Shown: positions 9,094 through 18,443 of the stretch, piece by piece | How positions within the stretch are numbered: position 1 is the first letter of the stretch | How the letters are laid out: every line of letters begins with the position of its first letter | Notes under the pieces: model-generated | Told to the model about the DNA's origin: nothing | The model's input: only the letters and a program-made list of their open reading frames with translations | The model's database searches: none | Translations under genes and position numbers: made by a program | NCBI RefSeq assembly: GCF_036347135.1 | Contig: NZ_CP108938.1 | Location: forward strand, 4,650,001 to 4,714,000 | Reading direction: 5' to 3' | DNA from: Streptomyces sp. NBC_00775 | GTDB taxonomy: Bacteria; Actinomycetota; Actinomycetes; Streptomycetales; Streptomycetaceae | Length of the DNA: 64,000 nt

Positions 9094-9582
9094 ATGGAAA
9101 GCACCGGAAACACGGCGGCGGAGCCGGTCTGGACCGGACTGCCCCCGGGGCTGCTGCGGATGCGGCGGCTGTTGCTGGTGGTGTGGCTGGGGCTGCTGAC
9201 GATCATCGTGGGGCTGCTGCTCGGGCTGCTCGCCGGCCCCGCCTGGGCGGCCTTCGCCCTGCTGCCGCTCGCCCTGATGGTCTGGGGCCTGCACATGCTG
9301 GGGCGCAACTGGCGCTCCTGGCGGTACGCCGAGCGCGCGGACGACCTGCTGATCAGCCGGGGAGTGCTGTGGCGCGAGGAGACCGTGGTGCCGTACGGGC
9401 GGATGCAGCTGGTCGAGGTGACCTCCGGGCCCGTCGAGCGGCACTTCGGGCTCGCGAGCGTGCAGCTGCACACGGCGGCCGCGGCGACCGACGCGTGCAT
9501 CCCGGGCCTCGACCCGGCCGAGGCCGAGCGGCTGCGGGATCGGCTGACCGAGCTGGGCGAGGCACGATCGGCGGGGCTGTGA
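9094..9582 (+). CDS. Membrane protein with bacterial PH domain (YdbS-like)
   Basis: A 162-residue protein with two closely spaced membrane helices at about 25-70, followed by a bPH2 domain ([18 protein letters not shown] and [10 protein letters not shown]). ATG 9094 is preferred over ATG 9079 because GGAGACGGGG lies just before it, whereas nothing resembling a ribosome site precedes 9079. The stop overlaps the start of the next gene by 4 bp (GTGA), so both proteins are translationally coupled. In Bacillus, YdbS and YdbT form such a pair and act in resistance to membrane-active compounds; this role is only inferred here. Confidence 0.85.
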   Translation: MESTGNTAAEPVWTGLPPGLLRMRRLLLVVWLGLLTIIVGLLLGLLAGPAWAAFALLPLALMVWGLHMLGRNWRSWRYAERADDLLISRGVLWREETVVPYGRMQLVEVTSGPVERHFGLASVQLHTAAAATDACIPGLDPAEAERLRDRLTELGEARSAGL

Positions 9583-10988
9583 GCACGGCTCCCCCGGGCT
9601 CTTCGGGTACGACGCCGCCCGAGCCGCACGGTCCGTCCGCCACGACGGCCGCACCGGGCGCCGAGGATGCCGCGGCCGCCGTACGGGAGGAGAAAGCCCT
9701 GGTCGAACGGCGGCTGCACCCCGTGACCCCGTTCCGGCGTGCCTGGGCGCCCGTCGCCGTGATCGCCGGATGGGCCGTGCACGACCCCAACCAGGCACAG
9801 GAGCAGCTGACCAGGCTCACGACCACCGCGCTGCTCATCGGGCTCGCCGTGTTCGTCCCCGGTGCCGCCCTCTACGGCTTTCTGAGCTGGTGGTTCACAC
9901 ACTTCGCGGTGACCGACACCGAACTGCGCATCCGCACCGGCCTGTTCTTCCGCCGCACCGCGCACATCCGGCTCGACCGGCTCCAGGCCGTCGACGTCAC
10001 CCAGCCGCTGCTGGCCCGCGTCGCGGGCGTCACCAAGCTGAAACTCGACGTCATCGGGACGGACAAGAAGGACGAACTGGCGTACTTGGGTGAGGGGGAG
10101 GCCCGCGCGCTGCGCGCCGAACTCCTGGCCCGCGCGGCCGGTTTCGCACCGGAGACGGCGCACGAGGTCGGCGAGGCGCCGGTACGGCAGCTGCTGCACG
10201 TCCCCGCGCGCGTGCTGGCCGTTTCCCTGGTGCTCACCGGCGCCACCTGGGGCTCGCTGGCCGCCGCGCTCGTCGTACCGCCACTGCTGTGGTTCGCCAC
10301 CCACAGCGTGTTGACGGTCCTCGCAACCGGCGTTCCGCTGCTCGGCGCGGCGGGCGCGAGCAGTGTGGGGCGGTTCCTCGGCGAGTACGACTGGACGGTG
10401 GGCGAATCGCCGGACGGGCTCCGCATCGACCACGGGCTCCTCGACCGTACGCATGAGACGGTGCCGCCCGGGCGCGTGCAGACCGTACGGATCGTCGAAC
10501 CTCTGCTGTGGCGGCGGCGCGGATGGGTGCGCGTCGAGCTGGACGTGGCCGGGTCGTCGAACTCCGTGCTCGTACCCGTCGCTCCGCGCGAGGTCGCCGA
10601 GTCGGTGATCGCCGGGGTGCTGCCAGGGGTGACGGTGCCGTCGCCGTCGTCCTTGAACCGGCCGCCGCGACGGGCCGGCTGGTGCATGCCGTTCTGGTGG
10701 CGGGGGTACGGGCTCGCCGTCACCGACACCGTCTTCGCGGCGCGCCACGGACTGCTGCGCCGCAGCCTCTCCCTCGTGCCGCACGCGAAAGTCCAGAGCG
10801 TACGGCTGACGCAGGGGCCATGGGAACGCTTCAAGGGGGTTGCCGACGTCCACGTCGACACGGGGGCCAACAAGACGGTGACGGCGCGACTGCGGGACGC
10901 CGAAGAGGCGGCGGCGCTTCTTCAGGCACAGGCCGACCGGTCGCGTACCGGGCGGCGGGAGGCTCGGCCGGATCGATGGATGGCGTGA
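9579..10988 (+). CDS. Large PH-domain membrane protein (YdbT-like)
   Basis: A 469-residue partner of the preceding gene. A disordered Pro/Ala-rich N-terminus of about 45 residues precedes paired membrane helices near 65-105, a first bPH2 domain ([20 protein letters not shown]), a second pair of helices near 205-260, a second bPH2 domain ([20 protein letters not shown]) and a third ([20 protein letters not shown]). Three PH repeats with intervening helix pairs are the expected architecture. The GTG start overlaps the upstream stop. Its own stop lies inside the stem of a terminator hairpin. Confidence 0.85.
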   Translation: MSTAPPGSSGTTPPEPHGPSATTAAPGAEDAAAAVREEKALVERRLHPVTPFRRAWAPVAVIAGWAVHDPNQAQEQLTRLTTTALLIGLAVFVPGAALYGFLSWWFTHFAVTDTELRIRTGLFFRRTAHIRLDRLQAVDVTQPLLARVAGVTKLKLDVIGTDKKDELAYLGEGEARALRAELLARAAGFAPETAHEVGEAPVRQLLHVPARVLAVSLVLTGATWGSLAAALVVPPLLWFATHSVLTVLATGVPLLGAAGASSVGRFLGEYDWTVGESPDGLRIDHGLLDRTHETVPPGRVQTVRIVEPLLWRRRGWVRVELDVAGSSNSVLVPVAPREVAESVIAGVLPGVTVPSPSSLNRPPRRAGWCMPFWWRGYGLAVTDTVFAARHGLLRRSLSLVPHAKVQSVRLTQGPWERFKGVADVHVDTGANKTVTARLRDAEEAAALLQAQADRSRTGRREARPDRWMA

Positions 10989-11018
10989 GGGCAGTGGCAT
11001 GGCGCCACTGCCCTCACG
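10984..11018. terminator. Bidirectional hairpin terminator
   Basis: A perfect 14-bp stem (CGTGAGGGCAGTGG) with a 7-nt loop lies between the convergent PH-domain gene and the coiled-coil gene. The TGA of the PH-domain gene is within the left arm. There is no T-run, as is usual in Streptomyces. Confidence 0.75.
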
Positions 11019-11071
11019 TATGTACACGACCTATGTACGCGTATGCGCGCGTATGCAGGAAACGCGCGGTT

Positions 11072-12472
11072 TCAGGAAGCCGCGCTCCGCAGTCCCGCCA
11101 TGTCGATCTGTTCCGTCTCGTCGTGCGCCGTCAGATCGATGACCTGGCCGACGCCGCGGGACCCCTCGTCCACGGGCTTGAACCCGGCCTCGGCCTCGGC
11201 CTTGTGCAGGGCGAGCGCCTCTTGGCCGACGACGTCCGCGAGGTCCTCGTTCTGGACTGCCTCCAGGGCGGCGGCGGACGACTCCTTCTGCGTACCGAAG
11301 AAGTCGAAACCGCCCTCGACCGAGGGTCGCCGCACAGGCGTGGCCGGTACGACAGCCACGGCGGTCGGCACGGTGAAGTGCCCGGAGGGCTTGGCGGGCT
11401 TCGCGGCCTGGAGCGCCTTCGAGGGCTGGGACGGCAGGGAAGACTGGGACGGCAGGGAGGGCTGGGACGGCTTCGGCTCGGCGGCCGCGCGCTCATGCCC
11501 GTCGACCGCCTCGGGCTTCCCCTGCGCCTCACCCTCCTCCGCCACGGCATCCGAGGACGGACCCGTCTCGGACGAACCGCCCTTCGGAGGCTCGACGTTC
11601 ACTGACTCGCCGCTCGCGGGCTCACCCCGCACCGAGTCGGACTTCAACGACTCGGACCTCACCAACTCGGTCGGTGCGGAGCCCCCCGCGTCTCCCGCGT
11701 CTCCCGCGCCCTCAGCACCCTCCGCGCCGTCCGTCGCCGGACCACCGCTCGCGATCCGGTTCAGCGCCGCGTTGGCCCGCAGAAAGAGCGAGGACCCGGC
11801 CGGGGAGAAGACCTCAGCGGACACCGGAACTTCGGTCGCCACGGACGACTCAGAGGCCGTGGAGGACTCGGAGGCCGTGGAAACCTCGGAGGCCGTGGAA
11901 ACCTCGGTCACCTCGGCCGCCTCTGCCGCCTCTGCCGCCTCCGGAGCAGCCACCGCCTCCGGAGGCTCCGGCTCCGTGGGCGCCGTCCGCGCGGCGGGCA
12001 GCGCAGGAGGCGGGGACGAGGCCTCTATCGCGAGCTGCCGGCGCACCTCCAGGGCGCTCGCCCGCTCCGTCTCCGCCGTGGCGTACCGCCGAAGCAGCGC
12101 CGCGTGTTCGTTGCGCAGGCCCGCCAGCTCCGTACGCTTCGCGCGCAGCTTGTGCTCCAGCTTGACCCGCAGCTCGCGCGACTCGTCGAGGTCGGTCTCC
12201 AGCTCGGCGACGCGCTCCTCGTGACGCCACTCGTCGCTCGCCCTCGCGCGCGTGAGGTCCGCGACGCGTTTACCGGCCGCCGTGTCCCAGCGGCGCATGA
12301 CGACCGCACCGACGACCGCCGTCACCGCGGCACCCGCGGCCAGCCCACGGAGCACCAGCGGCTCCGTGAACAGCCAGGGCCCCACGGCGCAGACGAGCGA
12401 GACGCCTGCGATCGCCGAAGGAGGCAGCAGCCTGTGCAAGGGCGGGGAATGGCGGTGACGTCCACGTGGCAT
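11072..12472 (-). CDS. Membrane-anchored coiled-coil protein, function unknown
   Basis: A 466-residue protein. Two hydrophobic stretches at about 17-60 should anchor it in the membrane. A charged heptad-rich coiled coil follows at about 65-145 (VAELETDLDESRELRVKLEH). The next 250 residues are low complexity: EAAEAAEAAEVTEV, then STASE repeats, then PSLPSQSSLPSQPS, suggesting a disordered linker. The C-terminal 90 residues are better ordered, with GGFDFFGTQKESSAAALEA. ATG 12472 (MPRGRHRHSPPL) is chosen over an upstream in-frame start because basic residues then precede the first helix directly. No family function is known to me. Confidence 0.7.
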   Translation of the reverse strand: MPRGRHRHSPPLHRLLPPSAIAGVSLVCAVGPWLFTEPLVLRGLAAGAAVTAVVGAVVMRRWDTAAGKRVADLTRARASDEWRHEERVAELETDLDESRELRVKLEHKLRAKRTELAGLRNEHAALLRRYATAETERASALEVRRQLAIEASSPPPALPAARTAPTEPEPPEAVAAPEAAEAAEAAEVTEVSTASEVSTASESSTASESSVATEVPVSAEVFSPAGSSLFLRANAALNRIASGGPATDGAEGAEGAGDAGDAGGSAPTELVRSESLKSDSVRGEPASGESVNVEPPKGGSSETGPSSDAVAEEGEAQGKPEAVDGHERAAAEPKPSQPSLPSQSSLPSQPSKALQAAKPAKPSGHFTVPTAVAVVPATPVRRPSVEGGFDFFGTQKESSAAALEAVQNEDLADVVGQEALALHKAEAEAGFKPVDEGSRGVGQVIDLTAHDETEQIDMAGLRSAAS

Positions 12473-12591
12473 GGCCAGAAACTTACCGCGCGTAGGCGAA
12501 TCTTGGTGCCCCGCCCGGTAAAAACACAGCCACCCCGCAGCCTTCGCACGACCCCGCGCCCTCACAAGCCGCACCGCCCGATCAATTTGCC

Positions 12592-13119
12592 CTACTTGAC
12601 CAAGCCCATCGTTCGCGGATAGCCCTTCGCGACATCCGCCTCCTTCTGGCGCTCGGCGTCGGCCTTCCGGTTGAGTTCCACAAGATCATCCGTGCTGGTG
12701 ATCGTCAGCACCACCTGGTCCACGCCGTTCCTCGCCGCCTGTTTGGCCCATGTCGTACCGACGCCCTCGGGGTCGATTCCGGAGATGTCGATTCCGTACG
12801 TCTTCTTCAGACCGGGTGCGCAGAAGGGCCGCGTATCGCATTCGTCGCCCGTCGCGATCGTGACCTTGAGGCCCGAATTGCCGAGATCGGAAAGGTCTTG
12901 AGGTTGTGCTTCTCGGCAAAGCGCGGCGACGGTGGTGCCGACATCACTGGAGGCGACCGCCTTCGCGTTCGCGCCGTTGTCCTTCACATTGAGGAATTCC
13001 GCGAACGTCGCCGCGTATTCGGCGACCCCGTCGATGGCCCCCTTCCCGCGAACGGCACAGGTCGGCGGTCGCCGAAGCGTTTCCTCCGAAGCCCGGTCCG
13101 AGTAACCGTCAGCGGTCGC
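12592..13119 (-). pseudogene. Remnant of a betaine/quaternary-amine ABC binding protein
   Basis: The frame is open between stop codons for about 176 codons and the translation looks coding (GVAEYAATFAEFLNVKDNGA onward). The segment LSDLGNSGLKVTIATGDECD plus RPFCAPGLKKTYGI resembles the ECxTRPFCxPGLxxxYG region of OsmF/OpuBC-type binding proteins. Signal peptide, lipobox and most of both lobes are missing. The only available start is a GTG at 12987 without a ribosome binding site, giving 131 residues. GC content looks lower than in the flanks. It is best called a decayed fragment; a short expressed protein from GTG 12987 cannot be excluded. Confidence 0.5.
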
Positions 13120-14239
13120 TCAGCCGTCCGCTCATCCACTGCAGCGTCGCCGGGATCTCCCGTCGCCAGGTGTTGAAGTTGTGGCCGCCGCTGTCGAGGA
13201 TGATCGACGAGATCCGGGTGAGCTGCTTGGACTTCACGAGGTCTATGAAACCGAGCGTGGCCTTGTAGTTGGCCTCGCCGATCTTGCTGCTGCTGACGAG
13301 CAGTGAGGTGTCGGGCGCGGGCTTGTTCTTGAGGTACCAGCGCAGGTCGGCGCTGTCCTGCAGCCGCTTGTCCCCCTGGAAGAGGTCGCCCGTCGTGGGG
13401 TCGATCGGTGCCTTGTAGTACGGCGACAGGCCCGCACCGGCGGCGTACACCTCGGGGTGGTGGATGGCGAGCTTCAGCGCGCAGTAGCCGCCCGTGGAGT
13501 CGCCGATGATGCCCCAGCTGCCGGGCTTTTTGCCCACCCTGTAGTGGGCCGATACGGCGTCGGGGAGGTCCTTGGCGAAGAACGACTCGGTCTGCGGGCC
13601 GCCGGGGATGTCCACGCACTCGGTGTCCCGCGGGGGTGCGACGGTCGGCCGCAGCATGACGAGGATCATCGGCTGCATCTTGCCGTTCTTGGCCATCTCG
13701 TGGGCCGTCTGGGGGTAGTGCAGCCCCTTGATGAGCGCCTGGGCGGTGCCCGGGTAGCCGGTCAGGACGGTGGCGGCCGGGAAGGTGCGGGTGCGGTAGC
13801 GCGACTGGAAGTACTCCGGGGGCAGATAGACGTACGCCGGGGTCGCGATGTGCGTCGTACGGCCGACGATGTCGACCTTCTGGATCTGACCGCCGATCTG
13901 CGGCCGGGAACCGCCCGAGACGTTCACGTCCTGGGTGTCGACCACTTGGAGGGGGCCGCCGGCCGGGCCGCCCGCGCCGTTGTGGTCGACGACGACGCCC
14001 TGGCCGCTCTCCTGGCCGAAGAGGTCCGCCCAGCTGGCGTAGAACCCGAATGCCTGGTTGGCGGAGAGTCCGATCGAGGCGAAGACCGCCACCTGGGTGG
14101 CCAGCAGCAGGCCGACCCGTCCGCTGACGGCCCGCCAGTTGCGCCGTGCCAGCCGTGGCCACCACCACACCGTGCCGACGAACAGCAGCACGGCGAGTAA
14201 GGCCGCCAGCACCATCACCTTGTTGCTCGTGAGACCCAT
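13109..14239 (-). CDS. Membrane-anchored esterase, alpha/beta hydrolase of antigen 85 type
   Basis: A 376-residue protein. Hydrophobic segments lie at about 7-27 and 40-65, followed by an extracytoplasmic esterase D/antigen 85-like domain. The nucleophile elbow is GDSTGGYCAL and the catalytic His is probably in DSGGHNFNTW. YVYLPPEYFQ marks the first strands of the fold. Relatives include mycolyltransferases, but Streptomyces makes no mycolic acids, so an esterase of unknown substrate is the safer call. ATG 14239 (MGLTSNKV) is preceded by AGGAAC. It is divergent from the LPG-synthase-like gene. Confidence 0.82.
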   Translation of the reverse strand: MGLTSNKVMVLAALLAVLLFVGTVWWWPRLARRNWRAVSGRVGLLLATQVAVFASIGLSANQAFGFYASWADLFGQESGQGVVVDHNGAGGPAGGPLQVVDTQDVNVSGGSRPQIGGQIQKVDIVGRTTHIATPAYVYLPPEYFQSRYRTRTFPAATVLTGYPGTAQALIKGLHYPQTAHEMAKNGKMQPMILVMLRPTVAPPRDTECVDIPGGPQTESFFAKDLPDAVSAHYRVGKKPGSWGIIGDSTGGYCALKLAIHHPEVYAAGAGLSPYYKAPIDPTTGDLFQGDKRLQDSADLRWYLKNKPAPDTSLLVSSSKIGEANYKATLGFIDLVKSKQLTRISSIILDSGGHNFNTWRREIPATLQWMSGRLSDR

Positions 14240-14463
14240 GAGCTGTTCCTGCCTGCGCTTCCTGTCCCCGGCCGCGCCGCTCCTTCGCGAGCACTTGCCC
14301 CGGACTTTCCTTGCCTTTTGAAACGGCTTTCCTGTGGGGAGTGAACCTGTCTCCCCAAGACACCGTCCTAGAGGGCGCAATGTCGCCGGATGCCGGAATG
14401 GCACCGGATTCAAGGTCTCTCGCAGAACTACGGGATGCGATGTCTGTCAGGATAGATGGGGAA

Positions 14464-16269
14464 ATGTCGGGCGAGGTTCCGAGTCGATCAGGCCGGTCGC
14501 GGCAGATACTCCGCGGTCCGCGCCCCGAGGCCGTCCCCGCCCTGGTCGCCAGGGCCTGCACGCTCGTAGGAGTCCTGGACATCGCCGCCGGTGTCTTCCC
14601 ACGCTTCCGGCGCAGCCGCATGCACGCCATCGCCGAGGTACTGCCCGGCGCGCTCGGCCCGTTCGCCGCCGCGCTGTCGCTCAGCGCCGGCGTGCTTCTG
14701 CTGCTCCTGGCTCACGGGCTGCGCCGCCGCAAGCGGCGGGCGTGGCGGGCAGCCGTCGTCCTGCTGCCGGCCGGAGCGGTCGCGCAGTTCGCGTACCGCC
14801 ACTCGGTTATCGGTGTCATCATCTCCGCGGCGCTGCTCGCGCCACTGCTGCGCCACCGCGACGAATTCGCGGCCCTGCCCGATCCGCGCAGCCGCTGGCG
14901 CGCGCTCGCCAACTTCGTGCTCATGGGCGCCGGTTCCCTCGCTCTCGGACTCATCATCGTCAGCGTCCACGAGAACCGCATGGTCGGCGACCCGAGCCTG
15001 GCCGACCGCATTACCCACGTCCTGTACGGCCTGTTCGGCTTCGAGGGGCCGGTGGACTACGCGGGACCCACGTCCTGGACGGTCGCCTTCTCGCTCGGCG
15101 CACTCGGCTGGCTGACCGCCGTCACCACGATCTACCTGGCCTTCCGCCCCGAACACCCGGCCGCACGCCTCACGGAGGACGACGAGACCCGGCTGCGGGC
15201 CCTCCTGGAGAAGCACGGCGGCCGCGACTCGCTCGGCCACTTCGCGCTCCGCCGCGACAAGGCCGTCGTCTTCTCGCCCAGCGGCAAGGCGGCCGTCACC
15301 TACCGCGTCGTCTCCGGGGTGATGCTCGCCAGCGGCGACCCCATCGGCGACGTCGAGGCCTGGCCCGGTGCGATCGAGCGCTTCATGGACGAGGCCAAGG
15401 CGCACTCCTGGACGCCCGCCGTCATGGGCTGCTCCGAGACCGGCGGTGAGGTGTGGACCCGCGAGACCGGCCTGGACGCCCTCGAACTGGGCGACGAGGC
15501 GGTGGTGGATGTCGCGGATTTCTCCCTGGCCGGGCGCGCGATGCGAAATGTGCGCCAGATGGTGAAACGCATCGAAAGGGCTGGTTACGAAACACGCGTA
15601 CGGCGCATCCGCGACCTCAGTGAGGGGGAGCTGGACCGCATACGGCGCGCCGCGGAGAGCTGGCGCGGCACGGACACCGAGCGCGGCTTCTCCATGGCTC
15701 TCGGCCGCATCGGCGACCCGTCCGACGGGGACTGCCTGATCGCCACCGCCCACAAGGCGGACGACCAGCCCGGCCCGTACGGCGACCTCAAGGCTGTTCT
15801 GCACTTCGTCCCGTGGGGCACGGACGGCGTGTCGCTCGACCTTATGCGCCGCGACCGGTCGGCCGACCCCGGCATGAACGAACTCCTCATCGTGGCGGCA
15901 CTCCAGGCATCCCCCCGCCTCGGCATCAAGCAGATCTCGCTCAACTTCGCGATGTTCCGCTCGGCGCTCGCCCGTGGCGAGAAGATCGGCGCGGGGCCCG
16001 TGCTGCGCGCCTGGCGGGGCCTGCTGGTCTTCCTGTCCCGCTGGTTCCAGATCGAGTCCCTGTACAAGTTCAACGCCAAGTTCCGCCCGCGCTGGGAGCC
16101 CCGCTTCGTCGTCTACGGCTCCTCCCGCGACCTCCCGCGCATCGGCTTCGCCGCCATGCAGGCAGAGGGCTTCGTCAACCTCGCCCTCCCCCGCCTGCTG
16201 CGCCACCGCCGACCGGCTCCACGCGCGTGCGCGCACACGGTGTCGGAGCACGGCATAAGGGCGGCTTAG
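14464..16269 (+). CDS. LPG synthase-like membrane protein (DUF2156 domain)
   Basis: A 601-residue integral membrane protein. About six helices occupy residues 20-230, and a C-terminal DUF2156/GNAT-like domain spans about 250-580 (HFALRRDKAVVFSPSGKAAV; SFNAKFRPRWEPRF-like end reading YKFNAKFRPRWEPRFVVY). This is the architecture of MprF/LysX lysyltransferases that transfer aminoacyl groups from tRNA to phosphatidylglycerol and lower envelope charge. No lysyl-tRNA synthetase domain is fused, so it must use cellular aminoacyl-tRNA if active. ATG 14440 is an alternative start 8 codons upstream. The acceptor and amino acid cannot be deduced. Confidence 0.82.
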   Translation: MSGEVPSRSGRSRQILRGPRPEAVPALVARACTLVGVLDIAAGVFPRFRRSRMHAIAEVLPGALGPFAAALSLSAGVLLLLLAHGLRRRKRRAWRAAVVLLPAGAVAQFAYRHSVIGVIISAALLAPLLRHRDEFAALPDPRSRWRALANFVLMGAGSLALGLIIVSVHENRMVGDPSLADRITHVLYGLFGFEGPVDYAGPTSWTVAFSLGALGWLTAVTTIYLAFRPEHPAARLTEDDETRLRALLEKHGGRDSLGHFALRRDKAVVFSPSGKAAVTYRVVSGVMLASGDPIGDVEAWPGAIERFMDEAKAHSWTPAVMGCSETGGEVWTRETGLDALELGDEAVVDVADFSLAGRAMRNVRQMVKRIERAGYETRVRRIRDLSEGELDRIRRAAESWRGTDTERGFSMALGRIGDPSDGDCLIATAHKADDQPGPYGDLKAVLHFVPWGTDGVSLDLMRRDRSADPGMNELLIVAALQASPRLGIKQISLNFAMFRSALARGEKIGAGPVLRAWRGLLVFLSRWFQIESLYKFNAKFRPRWEPRFVVYGSSRDLPRIGFAAMQAEGFVNLALPRLLRHRRPAPRACAHTVSEHGIRAA

Positions 16270-16438
16270 CGGCCGGGCGAGCGGCTCCCTCTTGCTGCGG
16301 TCGTAGCGAGCGACTTGCCTTCGAGGGGGCCGCTCGACCGGCCGATTCGGGTGGGTGGATGGGCAAACAGGCCGCGAAGCGGCCAAAGGACCCCAGCCAG
16401 AGACAACCCGCAGGCGATTCGGCCCCCCGCCGGAGGCC

Positions 16439-16444
16439 TAGGCT
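16439..16444 (+). promoter_or_regulatory. -10 box (TAGGCT) for folP
   Basis: TAGGCT is followed by 6 nt and then the folP ATG; no ribosome binding site is visible. Leaderless transcription is inferred. Confidence 0.5.
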
Positions 16445-16450
16445 GGACGT

Positions 16451-17344
16451 ATGAGCAACGAGCGCGGGCGCGGCCGAGTCGCGGGACTGCCGACATGGGA
16501 CCGCTGCGCGGTCATGGGGGTCGTCAACGTCACCCCCGATTCCTTCTCCGACGGCGGCCGCTGGTTCGACACGACCGCCGCGGTCAAGCACGGCCTGGGC
16601 CTGGTCACCGAGGGCGCCGACCTCGTGGACGTCGGCGGCGAATCCACCCGCCCCGGCGCCACCCGCGTCGACGAGGCCGAAGAGCTCAAGCGCGTCATCC
16701 CGGTCGTCCGCGGCCTCGCCTCCGAGGGCGTCACCGTCTCCGTGGACACCATGCGCGCCTCCGTCGCCGAGCAGTCCCTCGCCGCCGGCGCCTCCCTCGT
16801 CAACGACGTCAGCGGCGGCCTCGCCGACCCCGCGATGATCCCCGCCGTCGCGGCGGCCGGCGCCCCCTTCGTGGTCATGCACTGGCGCGGCTTCCTGCAG
16901 GGCGGCAACGTGAAGGGGACGTACGAGAACGTCGTCTCCGAAGTCCTCAACGAGCTGCACGCACGCGTGGAGGCCGTTCTGGCGGGCGGCATCGCCCCCG
17001 ACCGCATCGTCGTCGACCCGGGCCTCGGCTTCTCGAAGGACCCCGAGCACGACCTGGCACTCCTCGCCCACCTCGACCGCCTGGGCGAACTCGGTTACCC
17101 CCTGCTCGTCGCCGCGTCCCGCAAGCGGTTCCTGGGCCGCGTCCTGGCCGGCCCGGAGGGCGCCCCGCCGCCCGCGCGCGAGCGGGACGCCGCCACCGCC
17201 GCCGTGTCCGCGCTCGCCGCCCACCAGGGCGCGTGGGCTGTCCGCGTCCACGAGGTACGGGCCACCGCCGACGCCGTACGGGTCGCCCGGGCCGTCGAGA
17301 GCGCCCGCAGCACCGCGGCGCCGGCCGCAGAGGGAGCCCGGTGA
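16451..17344 (+). CDS. folP: Dihydropteroate synthase
   Basis: A 297-residue enzyme that condenses p-aminobenzoate with 6-hydroxymethyl-dihydropterin diphosphate to dihydropteroate, the sulfonamide target. The TIM-barrel signatures are present: MGVVNVTPDSFSDGGRW near residues 22-38 (flexible loop 1), DVGGESTRPGA (loop 2), the strand NDVSGG, VVDPGLGFSK and ASRKRFLGR. It is the full family length. The stop overlaps the start of the NTF2-like gene by 4 bp. folB and folK follow on the same strand, and folE lies close by on the other strand. Confidence 0.97.
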   Translation: MSNERGRGRVAGLPTWDRCAVMGVVNVTPDSFSDGGRWFDTTAAVKHGLGLVTEGADLVDVGGESTRPGATRVDEAEELKRVIPVVRGLASEGVTVSVDTMRASVAEQSLAAGASLVNDVSGGLADPAMIPAVAAAGAPFVVMHWRGFLQGGNVKGTYENVVSEVLNELHARVEAVLAGGIAPDRIVVDPGLGFSKDPEHDLALLAHLDRLGELGYPLLVAASRKRFLGRVLAGPEGAPPPARERDAATAAVSALAAHQGAWAVRVHEVRATADAVRVARAVESARSTAAPAAEGAR

Positions 17345-17835
17345 GCGCCCCCCGCACCGACGTCGAACAGGTCGAACTCGCCAACACCTCCTTCTACGAG
17401 GCGATGGAACGGGGCGACTTCGAAGAGCTGTCCTCGCTGTGGCTCGCCCCGCTGGACACGGCCGACGACGACATCGAGGGCGAGGGCGCGGTGATCTCCT
17501 GCGTCCACCCCGGCTGGCCCGTCCTCAACGGCCGCGGCGAGGTGCTGCGCTCGTACGCGCTGATCATGGCGAACACCGAGTACATCCAGTTCTTCCTCAC
17601 CGACGTGCATGTCTCCGTCACCGGCGACACCGCCCTGGTGACCTGCACCGAGAACATCCTCAGTGGCGGTCCCGCCCCCGACGACAGCGACGAGCTCGGC
17701 CCGCTCGTCGGCCAGCTGGTCGTCGCCACGAATGTGTTCCGCCGCACGGCCGACGGCTGGAAGCTCTGGTCGCACCACGCCTCCCCCGTGCTCGCCGAAT
17801 CCGGCGAGGAAGAGGACGACGACACCGCCGGTTGA
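17341..17835 (+). CDS. NTF2-like (SnoaL fold) protein in the folate cluster
   Basis: A 164-residue protein of the nuclear transport factor 2 superfamily. The cone-shaped fold is indicated by NTSFYEAMERGDFEELSSLW, the central GRGEVLRSYALIM and the C-terminal FRRTADGWKLWSHHASPV. It is translationally coupled to folP through a GTGA overlap, and the position between folP and folB is conserved in streptomycetes as far as I recall. A role in folate synthesis, perhaps as an auxiliary pterin-binding protein, is inference only. The C-terminal 15 residues are acidic. Confidence 0.85.
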   Translation: MSAPRTDVEQVELANTSFYEAMERGDFEELSSLWLAPLDTADDDIEGEGAVISCVHPGWPVLNGRGEVLRSYALIMANTEYIQFFLTDVHVSVTGDTALVTCTENILSGGPAPDDSDELGPLVGQLVVATNVFRRTADGWKLWSHHASPVLAESGEEEDDDTAG

Positions 17836-18083
17836 GTGGGTGGGCGACTCACAGGAACCAAGAAGTGGTTGGAATCACGAATCCCGGGGTAGGCGCGGCT
17901 ACCAACCCGTGAGCCGCCGTGTTCCCCAGGGGAAACGCCCGGTGAAGCCTCCTGACCTTCGCCCGGGCACACGCCCCCGTGGGCGAGCGCTGTCAGTGCC
18001 CGCAGGTAGATTCGTTTGAGGCTGGTGAGCCGACCGCACTCGGTTCATGACGGCCCATACCGACGATTGCAGGAGTGATTCGC

Positions 18084-18443
18084 GTGGATCGTGTCGCGCT
18101 GCGCGGCCTCAAGGCCCGCGGGCACCACGGTGTCTTCCAGAAGGAACGCGAGGAGGGCCAGACCTTCATCGTGGACCTGACGCTGGGCCTGGACACCCGA
18201 CCGGCCGCGGCCGACGACGACCTGGCGAAGACCGTGCACTACGGCGTCGTGGCGGAGGAGGTCGTGGCCGTCGTCGAGGGCGAGCCCGTCGACCTCATCG
18301 AGACGCTCGCCGAGCGCATCGCCCAGGCGTGTCTGAAGCACGACGGCGTCCAGGAGGTCGAGGTCTGCGTCCACAAACCGGACGCGCCGATCACGGTCCC
18401 CTTCGACGACGTGACCGTCACGATCACCCGGAGCCGAGTATGA
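18084..18443 (+). CDS. folB: Dihydroneopterin aldolase
   Basis: A 119-residue enzyme converting dihydroneopterin to 6-hydroxymethyl-dihydropterin plus glycolaldehyde. Family motifs are GHHGVFQKEREEGQTFIVDL near the N-terminus and the substrate-contact region VEGEPVDLIETLAERIA. GTG 18084 is chosen over GTG 18075: AGGAG at 18071-18075 is 8 nt from 18084 but would overlap 18075. The stop overlaps folK by 4 bp (ATGA). The 248-bp region upstream contains a TAGATT hexamer at 18007 that could serve a promoter of its own. Confidence 0.96.
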   Translation: MDRVALRGLKARGHHGVFQKEREEGQTFIVDLTLGLDTRPAAADDDLAKTVHYGVVAEEVVAVVEGEPVDLIETLAERIAQACLKHDGVQEVEVCVHKPDAPITVPFDDVTVTITRSRV

